Assembly: GCA_028711795.1 (NCBI GenBank)
Contig: JAQTRN010000071.1
Location: forward strand, 1 to 5,822
Direction of reading: 5' to 3'
From: Dehalococcoidales bacterium
GTDB taxonomy: Bacteria; Chloroflexota; Dehalococcoidia; Dehalococcoidales; JAQTRN01
DNA length: 5,822 nt
Each line of letters opens with the position of its first letter. The stretch's first letter is position 1. This document shows, piece by piece, positions 1 through 5,093 of the stretch. The notes under the pieces are model-generated. The model was given only the letters and a program-made list of their open reading frames with translations, was not told where the DNA came from and did not search any database. The translations under genes and the position numbers were made by a program.

Positions 1-170
1 TCACCGGAATGAAAGGTGTGGTCAATGATACTGCCGTCAAACAGGTTCCGCAGCTTAAAGCGGTAGAGGGCGCGGCCCTTGCCCGGTTTGACGAAATCGG
101 CCACCTCGATATTATATGGAATACCATCAATAACAAGCTTGGTGTTCTTGTGTGCCTCTGATATGTCCAT
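1..170 (-). CDS. efp: Elongation factor P, N-terminal part (cut by window edge)
   Basis: EF-P binds ribosomes stalled at polyproline stretches and restores peptide bond formation. The 56 visible residues are the first, KOW-like domain. They include the diagnostic loop FVKPGKG (residues 26-32), whose tip lysine, here K31, is the position that is modified in many bacteria, followed by the conserved RFKLRNL strand (38-44). The ATG at 170 gives the usual family N-terminus, about 15 residues before the conserved DG turn. The frame stays open upstream to a TAA near 242, but only non-ATG codons are available there. A GGGAG lies about 13 bases before the ATG, which is a rather long spacing. The gene is transcribed away from the tungstate operon and is probably functionally unrelated to it. 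The C-terminal two thirds lie outside the window. Confidence 0.9.
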   Translation of the reverse strand, partial: MDISEAHKNTKLVIDGIPYNIEVADFVKPGKGRALYRFKLRNLFDGSIIDHTFHSG

Positions 171-194
171 AAACGGCTCTAATCTCCCATCACT

Positions 195-235
195 TTCTGG
201 CGTAGTAATCGAACTTATCCCGACTGTCGCCAGAA
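195..235 (-). repeat. 8-bp inverted repeat at the start of the efp leader
   Basis: TTCTGGCG (195-202) and CGCCAGAA (228-235) are perfect reverse complements separated by 25 bases. Given the efp promoter at 244-272, transcription should begin near 237. The efp mRNA would therefore start almost exactly with this stem. It could be a 5' stabilising hairpin or an operator; the sequence does not decide between them. Confidence 0.45.
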
Positions 236-243
236 TTTATAGA

Positions 244-272
244 ATTCTAGCACTGCTCTGGTGGTCTGGCAA
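244..272 (-). promoter_or_regulatory. Sigma70-type promoter of efp
   Basis: On the minus strand, TTGCCA (267-272, 5/6 of the -35 consensus) and TAGAAT (244-249, 5/6 of the -10 consensus) are separated by exactly 17 bases. A TGC precedes the -10, giving an extended -10 TGn. The predicted start is near 237, leaving a leader of about 67 bases before the efp ATG. Confidence 0.7.
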
Positions 273-348
273 GCACTTTGCGGCATATATCTCACATTTA
301 CTTCTTGGTCAGAGTGGCGGGTGGCCTTGGTGCCAACTTTATAGGTAA

Positions 349-377
349 TTGTCAGCGTGCCATTGATATGGTATAAT
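349..377 (+). promoter_or_regulatory. Near-consensus promoter of the riboswitch-tup transcript
   Basis: TTGTCA (349-354, 5/6) and a perfect TATAAT (372-377) are spaced by 17 bases, and TGG directly before the -10 gives an extended -10. Transcription should start near 384, about 15 bases before the first aptamer stem. Such a strong constitutive promoter fits a gene set controlled afterwards by riboswitch attenuation. It diverges from the efp promoter 77 bases away. Confidence 0.8.
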
Positions 378-398
378 CGGGCTCAAAATTAATAAGTT

Positions 399-512
399 AC
401 TCTCCGAGCCCTGACTCCTAAAAGCGAAAGCCATGGAGGTGGGCCGGTAGGGTATCACTGGAAACGGTGATGCCTCCCGTTTTTGGAAAGGAGAGCTGGC
501 TCATGGCGAGAA
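399..512 (+). ncRNA. Molybdenum/tungsten cofactor (Moco/Tuco) riboswitch aptamer
   Basis: The region matches what I know of the Moco RNA motif: a CTCCGAGCC start, a GCGAAAGCCATGGAGGTG block, a long variable hairpin, then GCCTCCCGT and TGGAAAGGAGAGC, ending in TGGCTCATGGCG. Stems can be drawn directly. The closing helix is CTCTCC (400-405) with GGAGAG (490-495). A small arm is CTCC (415-418) with GGAG (435-438), with a GCGAAAGC mini-hairpin (424-431) inside it. A 10-bp hairpin with a GAAA tetraloop runs 451-460 with 465-474. The class senses the molybdopterin-based cofactor. Variants with a reduced P3 arm are proposed to sense the tungsten form, and the arm is small here. A tungstate importer follows, so the likely logic is that cofactor presence shuts off uptake. 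Family assignment is from recognition of the motif, not a covariance search. Confidence 0.85.
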
Positions 513-522
513 GTTTGCCGCG

Positions 523-548
523 AGCACCTCCTGGTGAGGTGCTTTTTT
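523..548 (+). terminator. Intrinsic terminator, expression platform of the riboswitch
   Basis: An 8-bp perfect stem, AGCACCTC (523-530) with GAGGTGCT (536-543), has a 5-base loop and runs into six T's (543-548). It lies about 10 bases after the aptamer and 170 bases before tupA, so it would attenuate the tup transcript. Its 5' arm with the first loop base, CACCTCC (525-531), is perfectly complementary to GGAGGTG (435-441) in the aptamer core, giving a candidate antiterminator helix. Confidence 0.85.
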
Positions 549-553
549 ATTGA

Positions 554-718
554 AGCTGTCTTGCGGGTTAATCTCGAACAACCCTGGCTGAAATGAATAC
601 GGAAGTAACCTGCAACGATAATCTTCAGAAGAAGCTTCGGTTAACACCTGGAATACACTGCTCTAAATTGTCAGTTTAACAACACCCATATCAAATAAAA
701 TAAAGGGAGAAGGGGAAA
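554..718 (+). other. Distal tupA leader, no gene seen; possible second promoter
   Basis: There is no convincing ORF in these 165 bases between the terminator and tupA. The only signals seen are TTAACA (641-646, 5/6) and TAAATT (664-669, 4/6) spaced by 17 bases, which could act as a weak promoter downstream of the riboswitch. The purine-rich ribosome binding site AGGGAGAAGGGG sits just before the tupA ATG. Short repeats such as GGTTAA occur twice and look incidental. Confidence 0.35.
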
Positions 719-1648
719 ATGAAGCTTTTAGGTACTCTTTGGGGAAGTGCGTCACACTTCCTCTCGGGGTCTATCAGGAGACCACGAACATTTATTTCTC
801 GCCATGCCATAGCGCCACTAATACTCCTCCTGACTTTAGTGCTCGTCATGGCCGGGTGCTCCGGCACGCCGTCTAATCCGGAACTCATCATGGCCAGCAC
901 TACGAGCACCGGCGACTCCGGTCTGATGGATGCCTTGATTCCTATTTTTGAAGAAGAGACCGGTTATACCATCAAGCCCATATATGTCGGTTCTGGTGCG
1001 GCCATGACAATGGGTGAACGGGGTGAAGCCGATGTCCTGCTGGTACATGCTCCCGCTTCCGAGGTAGCATTCATGCAGGCCGGTCATGGCACTAATCGTA
1101 AGCTGGTTATGCACAACGATTTCGTCTTCGTCGGTCCGGCTGCTGACCCTGCCGGTATCAAGGGTACAGCATCGGCAGTTGAAGCCTTGAAGAAAATAGC
1201 TGCCGCCGGTGCGATCTTCATCAGTCGCGGTGATGATTCCGGGACTCACAAGATGGAGCTTTCACTCTGGACGAAAGCTAGTATTGAATCTGAAGGTCAG
1301 ACCTGGTATCAGGAGTCGGGTCAGGGTATGGGGGCGACCCTGACTATTGCCTCAGAAAAAGATGCCTATACCCTAACTGACCGGGCGACATACCTGGCTA
1401 CTCAGGAAAATCTAAGTCTGGATATCCTGGTCGAAGGCGATCCGGTGCTATTGAATATTTACCATGTTATCCAGATCAATCCCAATAAATCAGACAAAAT
1501 AAATGCCGATGGGGCAGAAGCGTTTGCCGACTTTATGGTTTCCGACGAAGCGCAGGAAATTATAAGGACGTTCGGCGTCGAGGAATTTGGACAGCCCCTT
1601 TTCTTCCCTGATGCCGGTAAGACAGAGGCAGACCTGGGCAGCGTCTAG
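719..1648 (+). CDS. tupA: Tungstate ABC transporter, substrate-binding lipoprotein
   Basis: The extracytoplasmic receptor captures tungstate and delivers it to TupB. The 309-residue protein has a long basic N-region (R20, R21, R23, R28), a hydrophobic segment about 30-44, and a lipobox VMAGC with Cys47 as the likely lipidated residue. The mature domain opens with the oxyanion-site motif ASTTSTGDSG (59-68). It continues with VGSGAAMTMGERGEADVLLVHA (split as 90-99 and 100-111) and contains SRGDDSGTH (169-177), hallmarks of the TupA branch of PBP-like proteins. These separate it from ModA and WtpA. The ATG at 719 is preceded by AGAAGGGG four bases upstream, and no later in-frame ATG precedes the lipobox. 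It is the first gene of tupABC and lies behind the Moco/Tuco riboswitch. Tungstate over molybdate is inferred from family; selectivity cannot be proved by reading. Confidence 0.92.
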   Translation: MKLLGTLWGSASHFLSGSIRRPRTFISRHAIAPLILLLTLVLVMAGCSGTPSNPELIMASTTSTGDSGLMDALIPIFEEETGYTIKPIYVGSGAAMTMGERGEADVLLVHAPASEVAFMQAGHGTNRKLVMHNDFVFVGPAADPAGIKGTASAVEALKKIAAAGAIFISRGDDSGTHKMELSLWTKASIESEGQTWYQESGQGMGATLTIASEKDAYTLTDRATYLATQENLSLDILVEGDPVLLNIYHVIQINPNKSDKINADGAEAFADFMVSDEAQEIIRTFGVEEFGQPLFFPDAGKTEADLGSV

Positions 1649-1660
1649 ACGTTTAGCTTA

Positions 1661-1694
1661 GTTTTCCTCCCTCCCAAAACGGAGGGAGGAAAAC
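1661..1694 (+). repeat. Perfect 14-bp intercistronic stem-loop between tupA and tupB
   Basis: Bases 1661-1674 pair without mismatch with 1681-1694 around a CAAAAC loop. The left arm is pyrimidine-only after its first G, and the right arm is its purine complement. No T-tract follows in the plus direction (the next bases are GGGTACTG), so it does not look like a full terminator. It sits 13 bases after the tupA stop and 13 bases before the tupB ribosome binding site. It would be well placed to protect the tupA mRNA 3' end and keep receptor in excess over permease. Confidence 0.8.
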
Positions 1695-1721
1695 GGGTAC
1701 TGTCTCTAAGGAGTCACGATA

Positions 1722-2420
1722 GTGGACCTCATCGCTGAAGGTATTGTTCAAGCGTTCCAGCTGCTCATTCATGGCGATCCGGAGATGGTTAGGATCACCC
1801 TTCTCTCCCTGGCGGTCTCGCTTTCGGCTACCGCCATCAGCCTGATCATCGGCATTACCCTGGGTACGGTCATCGGTCTCACGCGTTTCGCGGGACGGCG
1901 CTTTCTGGTCAGCTTGATAAATACGGGCATGGGCTCACCACCGGTGGTGGTCGGTCTGATTGTCAGCATCATCCTGTGGCGTAATGGTCCGCTGGGGATA
2001 TTACACCTTATGTATACTCCTTACGCCATAGTCATCGCCCAGTGCGTTATCTCGCTGCCCATCATCACCGGATTTACCATGGCTTCAATCCAGCAGATTG
2101 ACCCCAAGCTCCGCCTGCAGCTGGTTGCCTTGGGAGCGTCGCGCTGGCAGTTGCTGTGGTTACTGGTCAAGGACACGCGCCTGCCTCTTCTGGCGGCCGT
2201 CATGGCTGGCTTTGGCTCCATTATTTCGGAGGTTGGCGCGGCTATGATGGTCGGGGGCAACATCACCGGCCAGACCCGTGTGCTGACAACCGCTATCGTA
2301 ATGGAAGTCGGTAAGGGTGATTTTGGCCTGGCTGTTGCCCTGGGTATTATTCTGATGGCTCTGGTGTACCTGGTTAACCTGGCGCTCACCATAGTACAAC
2401 AAAGGAGTAAACCAAGGTGA
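1722..2420 (+). CDS. tupB: Tungstate ABC transporter, permease
   Basis: The inner-membrane channel subunit works as a dimer with TupC. The 232 residues have a MetI-like layout. Hydrophobic segments lie about 24-54, 61-86, 100-121, 152-178 and 201-225, consistent with five membrane passes. The cytoplasmic EAA-type coupling loop is VALGASRWQLLWLL (135-148), followed by the LP at 154-155. It starts with GTG at 1722: AAGGAG at 1708-1713 has a proper 8-base spacing to this codon. It is separated from tupA by 73 bases containing the large hairpin, and its stop overlaps the tupC start in the tetranucleotide GTGA, which implies translational coupling. Family identity rests on the gene order and the close fit to TupB-like permeases; ModB-like molybdate permeases are the nearest alternative. 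Confidence 0.9.
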   Translation: MDLIAEGIVQAFQLLIHGDPEMVRITLLSLAVSLSATAISLIIGITLGTVIGLTRFAGRRFLVSLINTGMGSPPVVVGLIVSIILWRNGPLGILHLMYTPYAIVIAQCVISLPIITGFTMASIQQIDPKLRLQLVALGASRWQLLWLLVKDTRLPLLAAVMAGFGSIISEVGAAMMVGGNITGQTRVLTTAIVMEVGKGDFGLAVALGIILMALVYLVNLALTIVQQRSKPR

Positions 2421-3532
2421 GTCAGGGGCAAATGGGGAGCCCCCAGTATGCGGTCGAAGCGGCGGGGTTATCTGTTGTCCTGGGTGGGCATAAGGTACTG
2501 GAGATACCTTCGCTTCAAGTGAACCCCAATGAGGTGCTGGTGGTCATCGGGCCGAATGGCTCCGGCAAGAGTACTCTGCTTCTTTGCCTGGCGTTACTGT
2601 TGAAACCGGCTACCGGCACAATAACTTATAAGGGCATACCCATTCTGAGTTCTAACCAAGTCCTTCAACTGCATCGCCGGCTCTCCGTGGTCTTTCAGGA
2701 GCCTCTGCTGCTCAACAGCACGGTCTGGGATAATGTGACCCTTGGCTTACGGTTACGCGGTATCAAAAAGGATGAGGTGGCAGCCAGGGCTGAGAAATGG
2801 CTGGAGCGCTTCGGGATCGCACCGCTGGCCAAGAGGCAAGCTCGAAAACTTTCCGGTGGTGAGGCCAAGCGAGTCAGCCTGGCACGAGCTTTTGTTTTGC
2901 AACCGGAAGTCCTCTTTCTCGACGAACCTTTCAATGCCTTGGACAGTCCTACCCGCCAGGCCTTGCTAGAGGATTTTGAGAGTGTGTTGCGAGAGACCAA
3001 GGTTACCACCGTTATGGTAACCCATGACCGTAATGAGGCTCTGGTGCTGGCTGACCGTGTGGCGGTGCTCATGAATGGGTCTATCCGTCAACTTGGTACA
3101 CCGGAGGAGGTGTTCGGCTCTCCGTCAGACGAGGAATTAGCCGCCTTCGTCGAGGCGGGCAATATCCTGCATGGAACGGTTGTCTCGCAGAGTAATGGAG
3201 TAACCACTATTGCCGTTGGTGGGCGGCAAATCCAAGCGGTGGCGAACGCCGCTATTGGTACCCGTGTCACGGTTTATCTGCACTATGAAGACGTTACTAT
3301 CAATTTGCCGCTGGCAGAACCAGTGCTTACCAGCGCCCGCAATCAGTTGCGGGGCACGATAGTCAAAATGTTCCCCTTTGCCTCCCAGATAAAGGTTACC
3401 ATAGATTGCGGGTTTGCTCTGGCTTCGGTCATCACCCGGCGCTCCTGGGAAGAACTCGGCTTGGGACTTGGCCGGGAGGTAGTGGCTTCTTTCAAAGCTT
3501 CCTCAGTGCATCTAATTCTGCGACCTGAATAG
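2417..3532 (+). CDS. tupC: Tungstate ABC transporter, ATP-binding protein with C-terminal oxyanion-type domain
   Basis: The cytoplasmic ATPase energises tungstate import. The 371 residues begin with a complete ABC domain: Walker A GPNGSGKST (45-53), Q-loop FQEP (93-96), signature LSGGE (145-149), Walker B VLFLDEP (165-171), D-loop NALD (173-176) and switch His203. After about residue 245 comes an extra region with two beta-rich units. The first (250-295, NILHGTVVSQSNG onward) is TOBE-like. The second (306-368) has the pattern SARNQLRGTIVKMFP, then VTIDCG, VITRRS, and a terminal KASSVHL, typical of Mop domains. These domains bind molybdate or tungstate and can mediate feedback inhibition of transport. 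It starts with GTG inside the tupB stop; AAAGGAG (2401-2407) lies 9 bases upstream. Substrate is inferred from tupA and the riboswitch. Confidence 0.9.
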   Translation: MSQGQMGSPQYAVEAAGLSVVLGGHKVLEIPSLQVNPNEVLVVIGPNGSGKSTLLLCLALLLKPATGTITYKGIPILSSNQVLQLHRRLSVVFQEPLLLNSTVWDNVTLGLRLRGIKKDEVAARAEKWLERFGIAPLAKRQARKLSGGEAKRVSLARAFVLQPEVLFLDEPFNALDSPTRQALLEDFESVLRETKVTTVMVTHDRNEALVLADRVAVLMNGSIRQLGTPEEVFGSPSDEELAAFVEAGNILHGTVVSQSNGVTTIAVGGRQIQAVANAAIGTRVTVYLHYEDVTINLPLAEPVLTSARNQLRGTIVKMFPFASQIKVTIDCGFALASVITRRSWEELGLGLGREVVASFKASSVHLILRPE

Positions 3533-3593
3533 GTTGTGGTGAGTCGCAGAGCAAACCCGGTCATTGAAATATTCAGTCGAAATTGCTTAGAAT

Positions 3594-3622
3594 ATGGTCA
3601 GTTCCCCGACTTTTACTAAAAT
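3594..3622 (+). promoter_or_regulatory. Weak candidate promoter of the zinc-ribbon ORF
   Basis: TGGTCA (3595-3600, 4/6) and TAAAAT (3617-3622, 5/6) with a 16-base spacer would start transcription near 3629, just before the AGGGGG ribosome binding site. Read-through from tupC, 117 bases upstream with no terminator between, is an equally good explanation for expression. Confidence 0.3.
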
Positions 3623-3649
3623 ATCGATATAAATGAAAGGGGGTGCCAA

Positions 3650-3778
3650 ATGCCTGTCATTGCCAAGATAGTCAAGTGCAAAAAGTGTGGTTTCGAAATC
3701 AGGTCAGACTGGCAATTCTGCCCCAAATGTGGCGACCAGATAACGTGTACCGACAAATATAATGAACCTAAGAAATAG
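3650..3778 (+). CDS. 42-residue zinc-ribbon protein, function unknown
   Basis: The reading frame encodes 42 residues, with an ATG preceded by AAAGGGGG at good distance. The core holds two CxxC knuckles, CKKC (10-13) and CPKC (24-27), ten residues apart, each followed by Gly. This is the pattern of a short zinc ribbon of the kind placed at the ends of many bacterial proteins. A third Cys (C33) follows. The ends are Lys-rich, and there is no signal peptide or membrane segment, so it is probably cytoplasmic. It lies 117 bases after tupC on the same strand and its stop codon is inside a convergent hairpin. Whether it belongs to the tup transcript or works alone is unknown. The strong ribosome binding site and the intact Cys spacing argue that it is real. 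Confidence 0.7.
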   Translation: MPVIAKIVKCKKCGFEIRSDWQFCPKCGDQITCTDKYNEPKK

Positions 3779-3804
3779 GGTAAGCCAGCACCGCTGGCTT
3801 ACCC
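3778..3804. terminator. Convergent hairpin, probable bidirectional terminator
   Basis: A perfect 12-bp stem, 3778-3789 with 3793-3804, has a 3-base loop. Its first base is the last base of the zinc-ribbon stop codon. Read on the minus strand it is followed by TATTTCTT, a weak T-rich tail; on the plus strand there is no T-run. It separates the rightward tup/zinc-ribbon genes from the leftward lipoprotein genes. Confidence 0.65.
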
Positions 3805-3835
3805 AGTTGGTCTGACTAGGTGGTATGTTCAGCCT

Positions 3836-4303
3836 TCAGGGGATGATCTCGAAGCCAGAGACGGTGTAACTGATCTCCTCATCTGCCGCTTGCTGGCTGG
3901 CATCGATATAGATGTTTGTGGGATAACCAAATTCCGCCTCGTAACTGACCGTGAGCTCATCGACCTCCTGCGTGATGGCGTTTTCGATGATGCTAAAGAG
4001 CTTAGTCATCGTGTCGCAGCGGCCAAAAAAGTCGGTGGTAACGGCAGCACCGGTGTCGGCATAGGTGATCGATGCCGGCTGGTTGTTACGGACCTCGATA
4101 ATCACCGGATGGGTGATGTCCTGCGGACAGAAGCACCCGATTTGGATCCGGTAGCGATAGCTGCTGATGTTACGGCTGGTCCAGCGCTGCTGGTTTCCCC
4201 GTAGTGTGTCCTGCAACTGGTCGTATATGTCCGGGCTGCAGGCCATCCCGGCCACTATTACCATGGCAATCAGGCTAAAAAACAATATGATTTTCGAGCG
4301 CAT
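3836..4303 (-). CDS. DUF6174-type lipoprotein
   Basis: The encoded protein has 155 residues, exported and probably lipidated. There is a basic start (MRSK), a hydrophobic run about 5-20 and a Cys at 22, within VAGMAC, a slightly weak lipobox. The mature part has the landmarks I associate with DUF6174: RWTSRNISSYRYR (40-52), GCFCP (56-60), a central FFGRCDTMTKLF (92-103), VSYEAEFGYPTNIYID (119-134) and the closing DEEISYTVSGFEI (141-153). Cys57, Cys59 and Cys96 are conserved-looking. The biochemical function of this family is unknown to me. The start at 4303 is chosen because GGGAGGGG lies 6 bases upstream and a signal peptide follows at once. A 38-residue extension to 4417 would overlap the neighbouring gene and lacks a ribosome binding site. 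It follows the next lipoprotein gene by 49 bases, so the two are likely co-transcribed. Confidence 0.85.
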   Translation of the reverse strand: MRSKIILFFSLIAMVIVAGMACSPDIYDQLQDTLRGNQQRWTSRNISSYRYRIQIGCFCPQDITHPVIIEVRNNQPASITYADTGAAVTTDFFGRCDTMTKLFSIIENAITQEVDELTVSYEAEFGYPTNIYIDASQQAADEEISYTVSGFEIIP

Positions 4304-4352
4304 TTGGTTCCCCTCCCTACTATTTGGTTTAGCTTCCGGCGCATCCTTAAGC

Positions 4353-4751
4353 TTACGGCATCGCCAGAGTGGTCGTTTTATCGTTGACGTTAATGGTATA
4401 CGTTCCGCCGGAGGCAAAGTCGGTGCCCAGGTTCACGTTCTTCTCAAAATAACCGTAGACCTGGGTGCACTGGGCGTCTCGAGGGCGCTGAGTAGTTACT
4501 TCGATATTTATGGTATTACCGCTGCGTTCCACTTCCAGTTCGTGAAAAGTGGTGCAGCCGTCAGCCAGTCCACCCTTGATGTAGACGAACACCTGCGGCG
4601 GGTAAGACTCGGCGATGCTAACCCTGACCTCGTGGATAGGCGCCTGGCTGATTACTATGTCTGACTGGCCATCCGTTTCTTTGCAGGCGCCGATACCCAA
4701 CGTTCCTATTAGCAGGCCTATTATTGCCATAAAGAGCAGTTTGTGTCTCAT
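4353..4751 (-). CDS. Small lipoprotein of unknown family
   Basis: The 132-residue product has a classic signal sequence: MRHK, then a hydrophobic run 5-20, then the lipobox IGAC with Cys23 as lipidation site. The mature domain (about 40-128) alternates hydrophobic and polar residues like a beta-sandwich: VRVSIAESYPPQVFVYIKG (42-60), then a DGCTTFHELEVERSGNTI stretch (64-81), RPRDAQC (89-95) and VNLGTDFASGGTYTINVND. Cys66 and Cys95 could form a disulphide outside the membrane. I recognise similar small lipoproteins in anaerobic bacteria but cannot name a function. An in-frame TAG two codons before the ATG fixes the start. The ribosome binding site is weak (GGCGG). It precedes the DUF6174 gene on the same strand, which suggests a two-gene cell-surface unit. 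Confidence 0.85.
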   Translation of the reverse strand: MRHKLLFMAIIGLLIGTLGIGACKETDGQSDIVISQAPIHEVRVSIAESYPPQVFVYIKGGLADGCTTFHELEVERSGNTINIEVTTQRPRDAQCTQVYGYFEKNVNLGTDFASGGTYTINVNDKTTTLAMP

Positions 4752-4806
4752 TATCTACCGCCAGTATCGTTAATTAGACAAAAATAAACACACCTTCAAC
4801 CTGGCT

Positions 4807-4828
4807 CGGGCAGAATTCAATATGCCCG
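4807..4828. repeat. Small 6-bp hairpin in the 4752-4887 intergenic gap
   Basis: CGGGCA (4807-4812) pairs with TGCCCG (4823-4828) around a 10-base AT-rich loop. It lies between the Cys-rich gene and the lipoprotein pair. There is no T-run on either side, so a terminator role is only possible with a protein factor. Nothing else was seen in this 136-base gap; no good promoter for the lipoprotein genes stands out. Confidence 0.3.
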
Positions 4829-4887
4829 GAGTTCTCAGGAGAGCGTGGGTGGCTAGAGTGGTATCAGTACCCGGTGAATGATAGAAG

Positions 4888-5049
4888 CTAGCCCTTTTTC
4901 CTCATTGGCTGACCGCAGCAGACGATATCACAGACGTCAACGCAGCCGCAGGCTTCGTCGACAGTGACTACCAGTCCACACTGCGTGCAGGAGTATTTGT
5001 TACCCTTTTGCACCTTCTTGGGTGCTTCTTTTTTGGTCTTCTCGGCCAT
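4888..5049 (-). CDS. 53-residue Cys-rich protein, desulforedoxin-like
   Basis: The N-terminal 18 residues are Lys-rich and probably disordered. From Y19 the sequence follows the desulforedoxin / desulfoferrodoxin N-terminal pattern: YSCTQCGLVV (19-28, the CxxC pair C21 and C24), and near the end VCCGQPM (43-49, the adjacent C44-C45). In desulforedoxin such a CxxC plus CC set binds one Fe(Cys)4 centre. This protein carries three additional Cys (C34, C36, C40) in the connecting segment ACGCVDVC, so seven in total, which is unusual. No signal peptide, so cytoplasmic. A role in redox or oxygen defence is family-based inference; a zinc site is also possible. The start at 5049 has an excellent AAGGAGG, 8 bases upstream. 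An 18-residue longer reading would start upstream of the predicted promoter -10. Confidence 0.8.
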   Translation of the reverse strand: MAEKTKKEAPKKVQKGNKYSCTQCGLVVTVDEACGCVDVCDIVCCGQPMRKKG

Positions 5050-5093
5050 GGCGGTGCCCTCCTTACTGATATAGAAAATACCCTCTAATTTCG

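Noticed and set aside
79..348. Plus-strand 89-codon ORF
   Set aside because: It runs antisense to the efp coding start and its promoter, has no ribosome binding site or recognisable domain, and the opposite strand clearly encodes EF-P.
379..411. GGGCTC (379-384) complementary to GAGCCC (406-411)
   Set aside because: The left arm lies before the predicted transcription start near 384, so it would be absent from most of the RNA.
406..502. GAGCC (406-410) pairing with GGCTC (498-502)
   Set aside because: It crosses the aptamer closing helix; it could be a pseudoknot, but I cannot match it with confidence to the known Moco RNA fold.
775..800. Possible twin-arginine signal in TupA (R20-R21)
   Set aside because: The residues around the pair do not fit the S/T-R-R-x-F-L-K consensus, and a lipobox follows the hydrophobic segment.
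836..1249. Minus-strand 137-codon ORF within tupA
   Set aside because: Shadow of tupA, whose frame carries all family motifs.
4304..4417. 38-residue N-terminal extension of the DUF6174 lipoprotein
   Set aside because: It would bury the signal peptide, overlap the end of the neighbouring gene by 65 bases and lacks a ribosome binding site, whereas 4303 has one.
4167..4664. Plus-strand 165-codon ORF
   Set aside because: It covers both lipoprotein genes antisense, and its translation lacks any domain-like pattern; the minus-strand products have signal peptides and lipoboxes.
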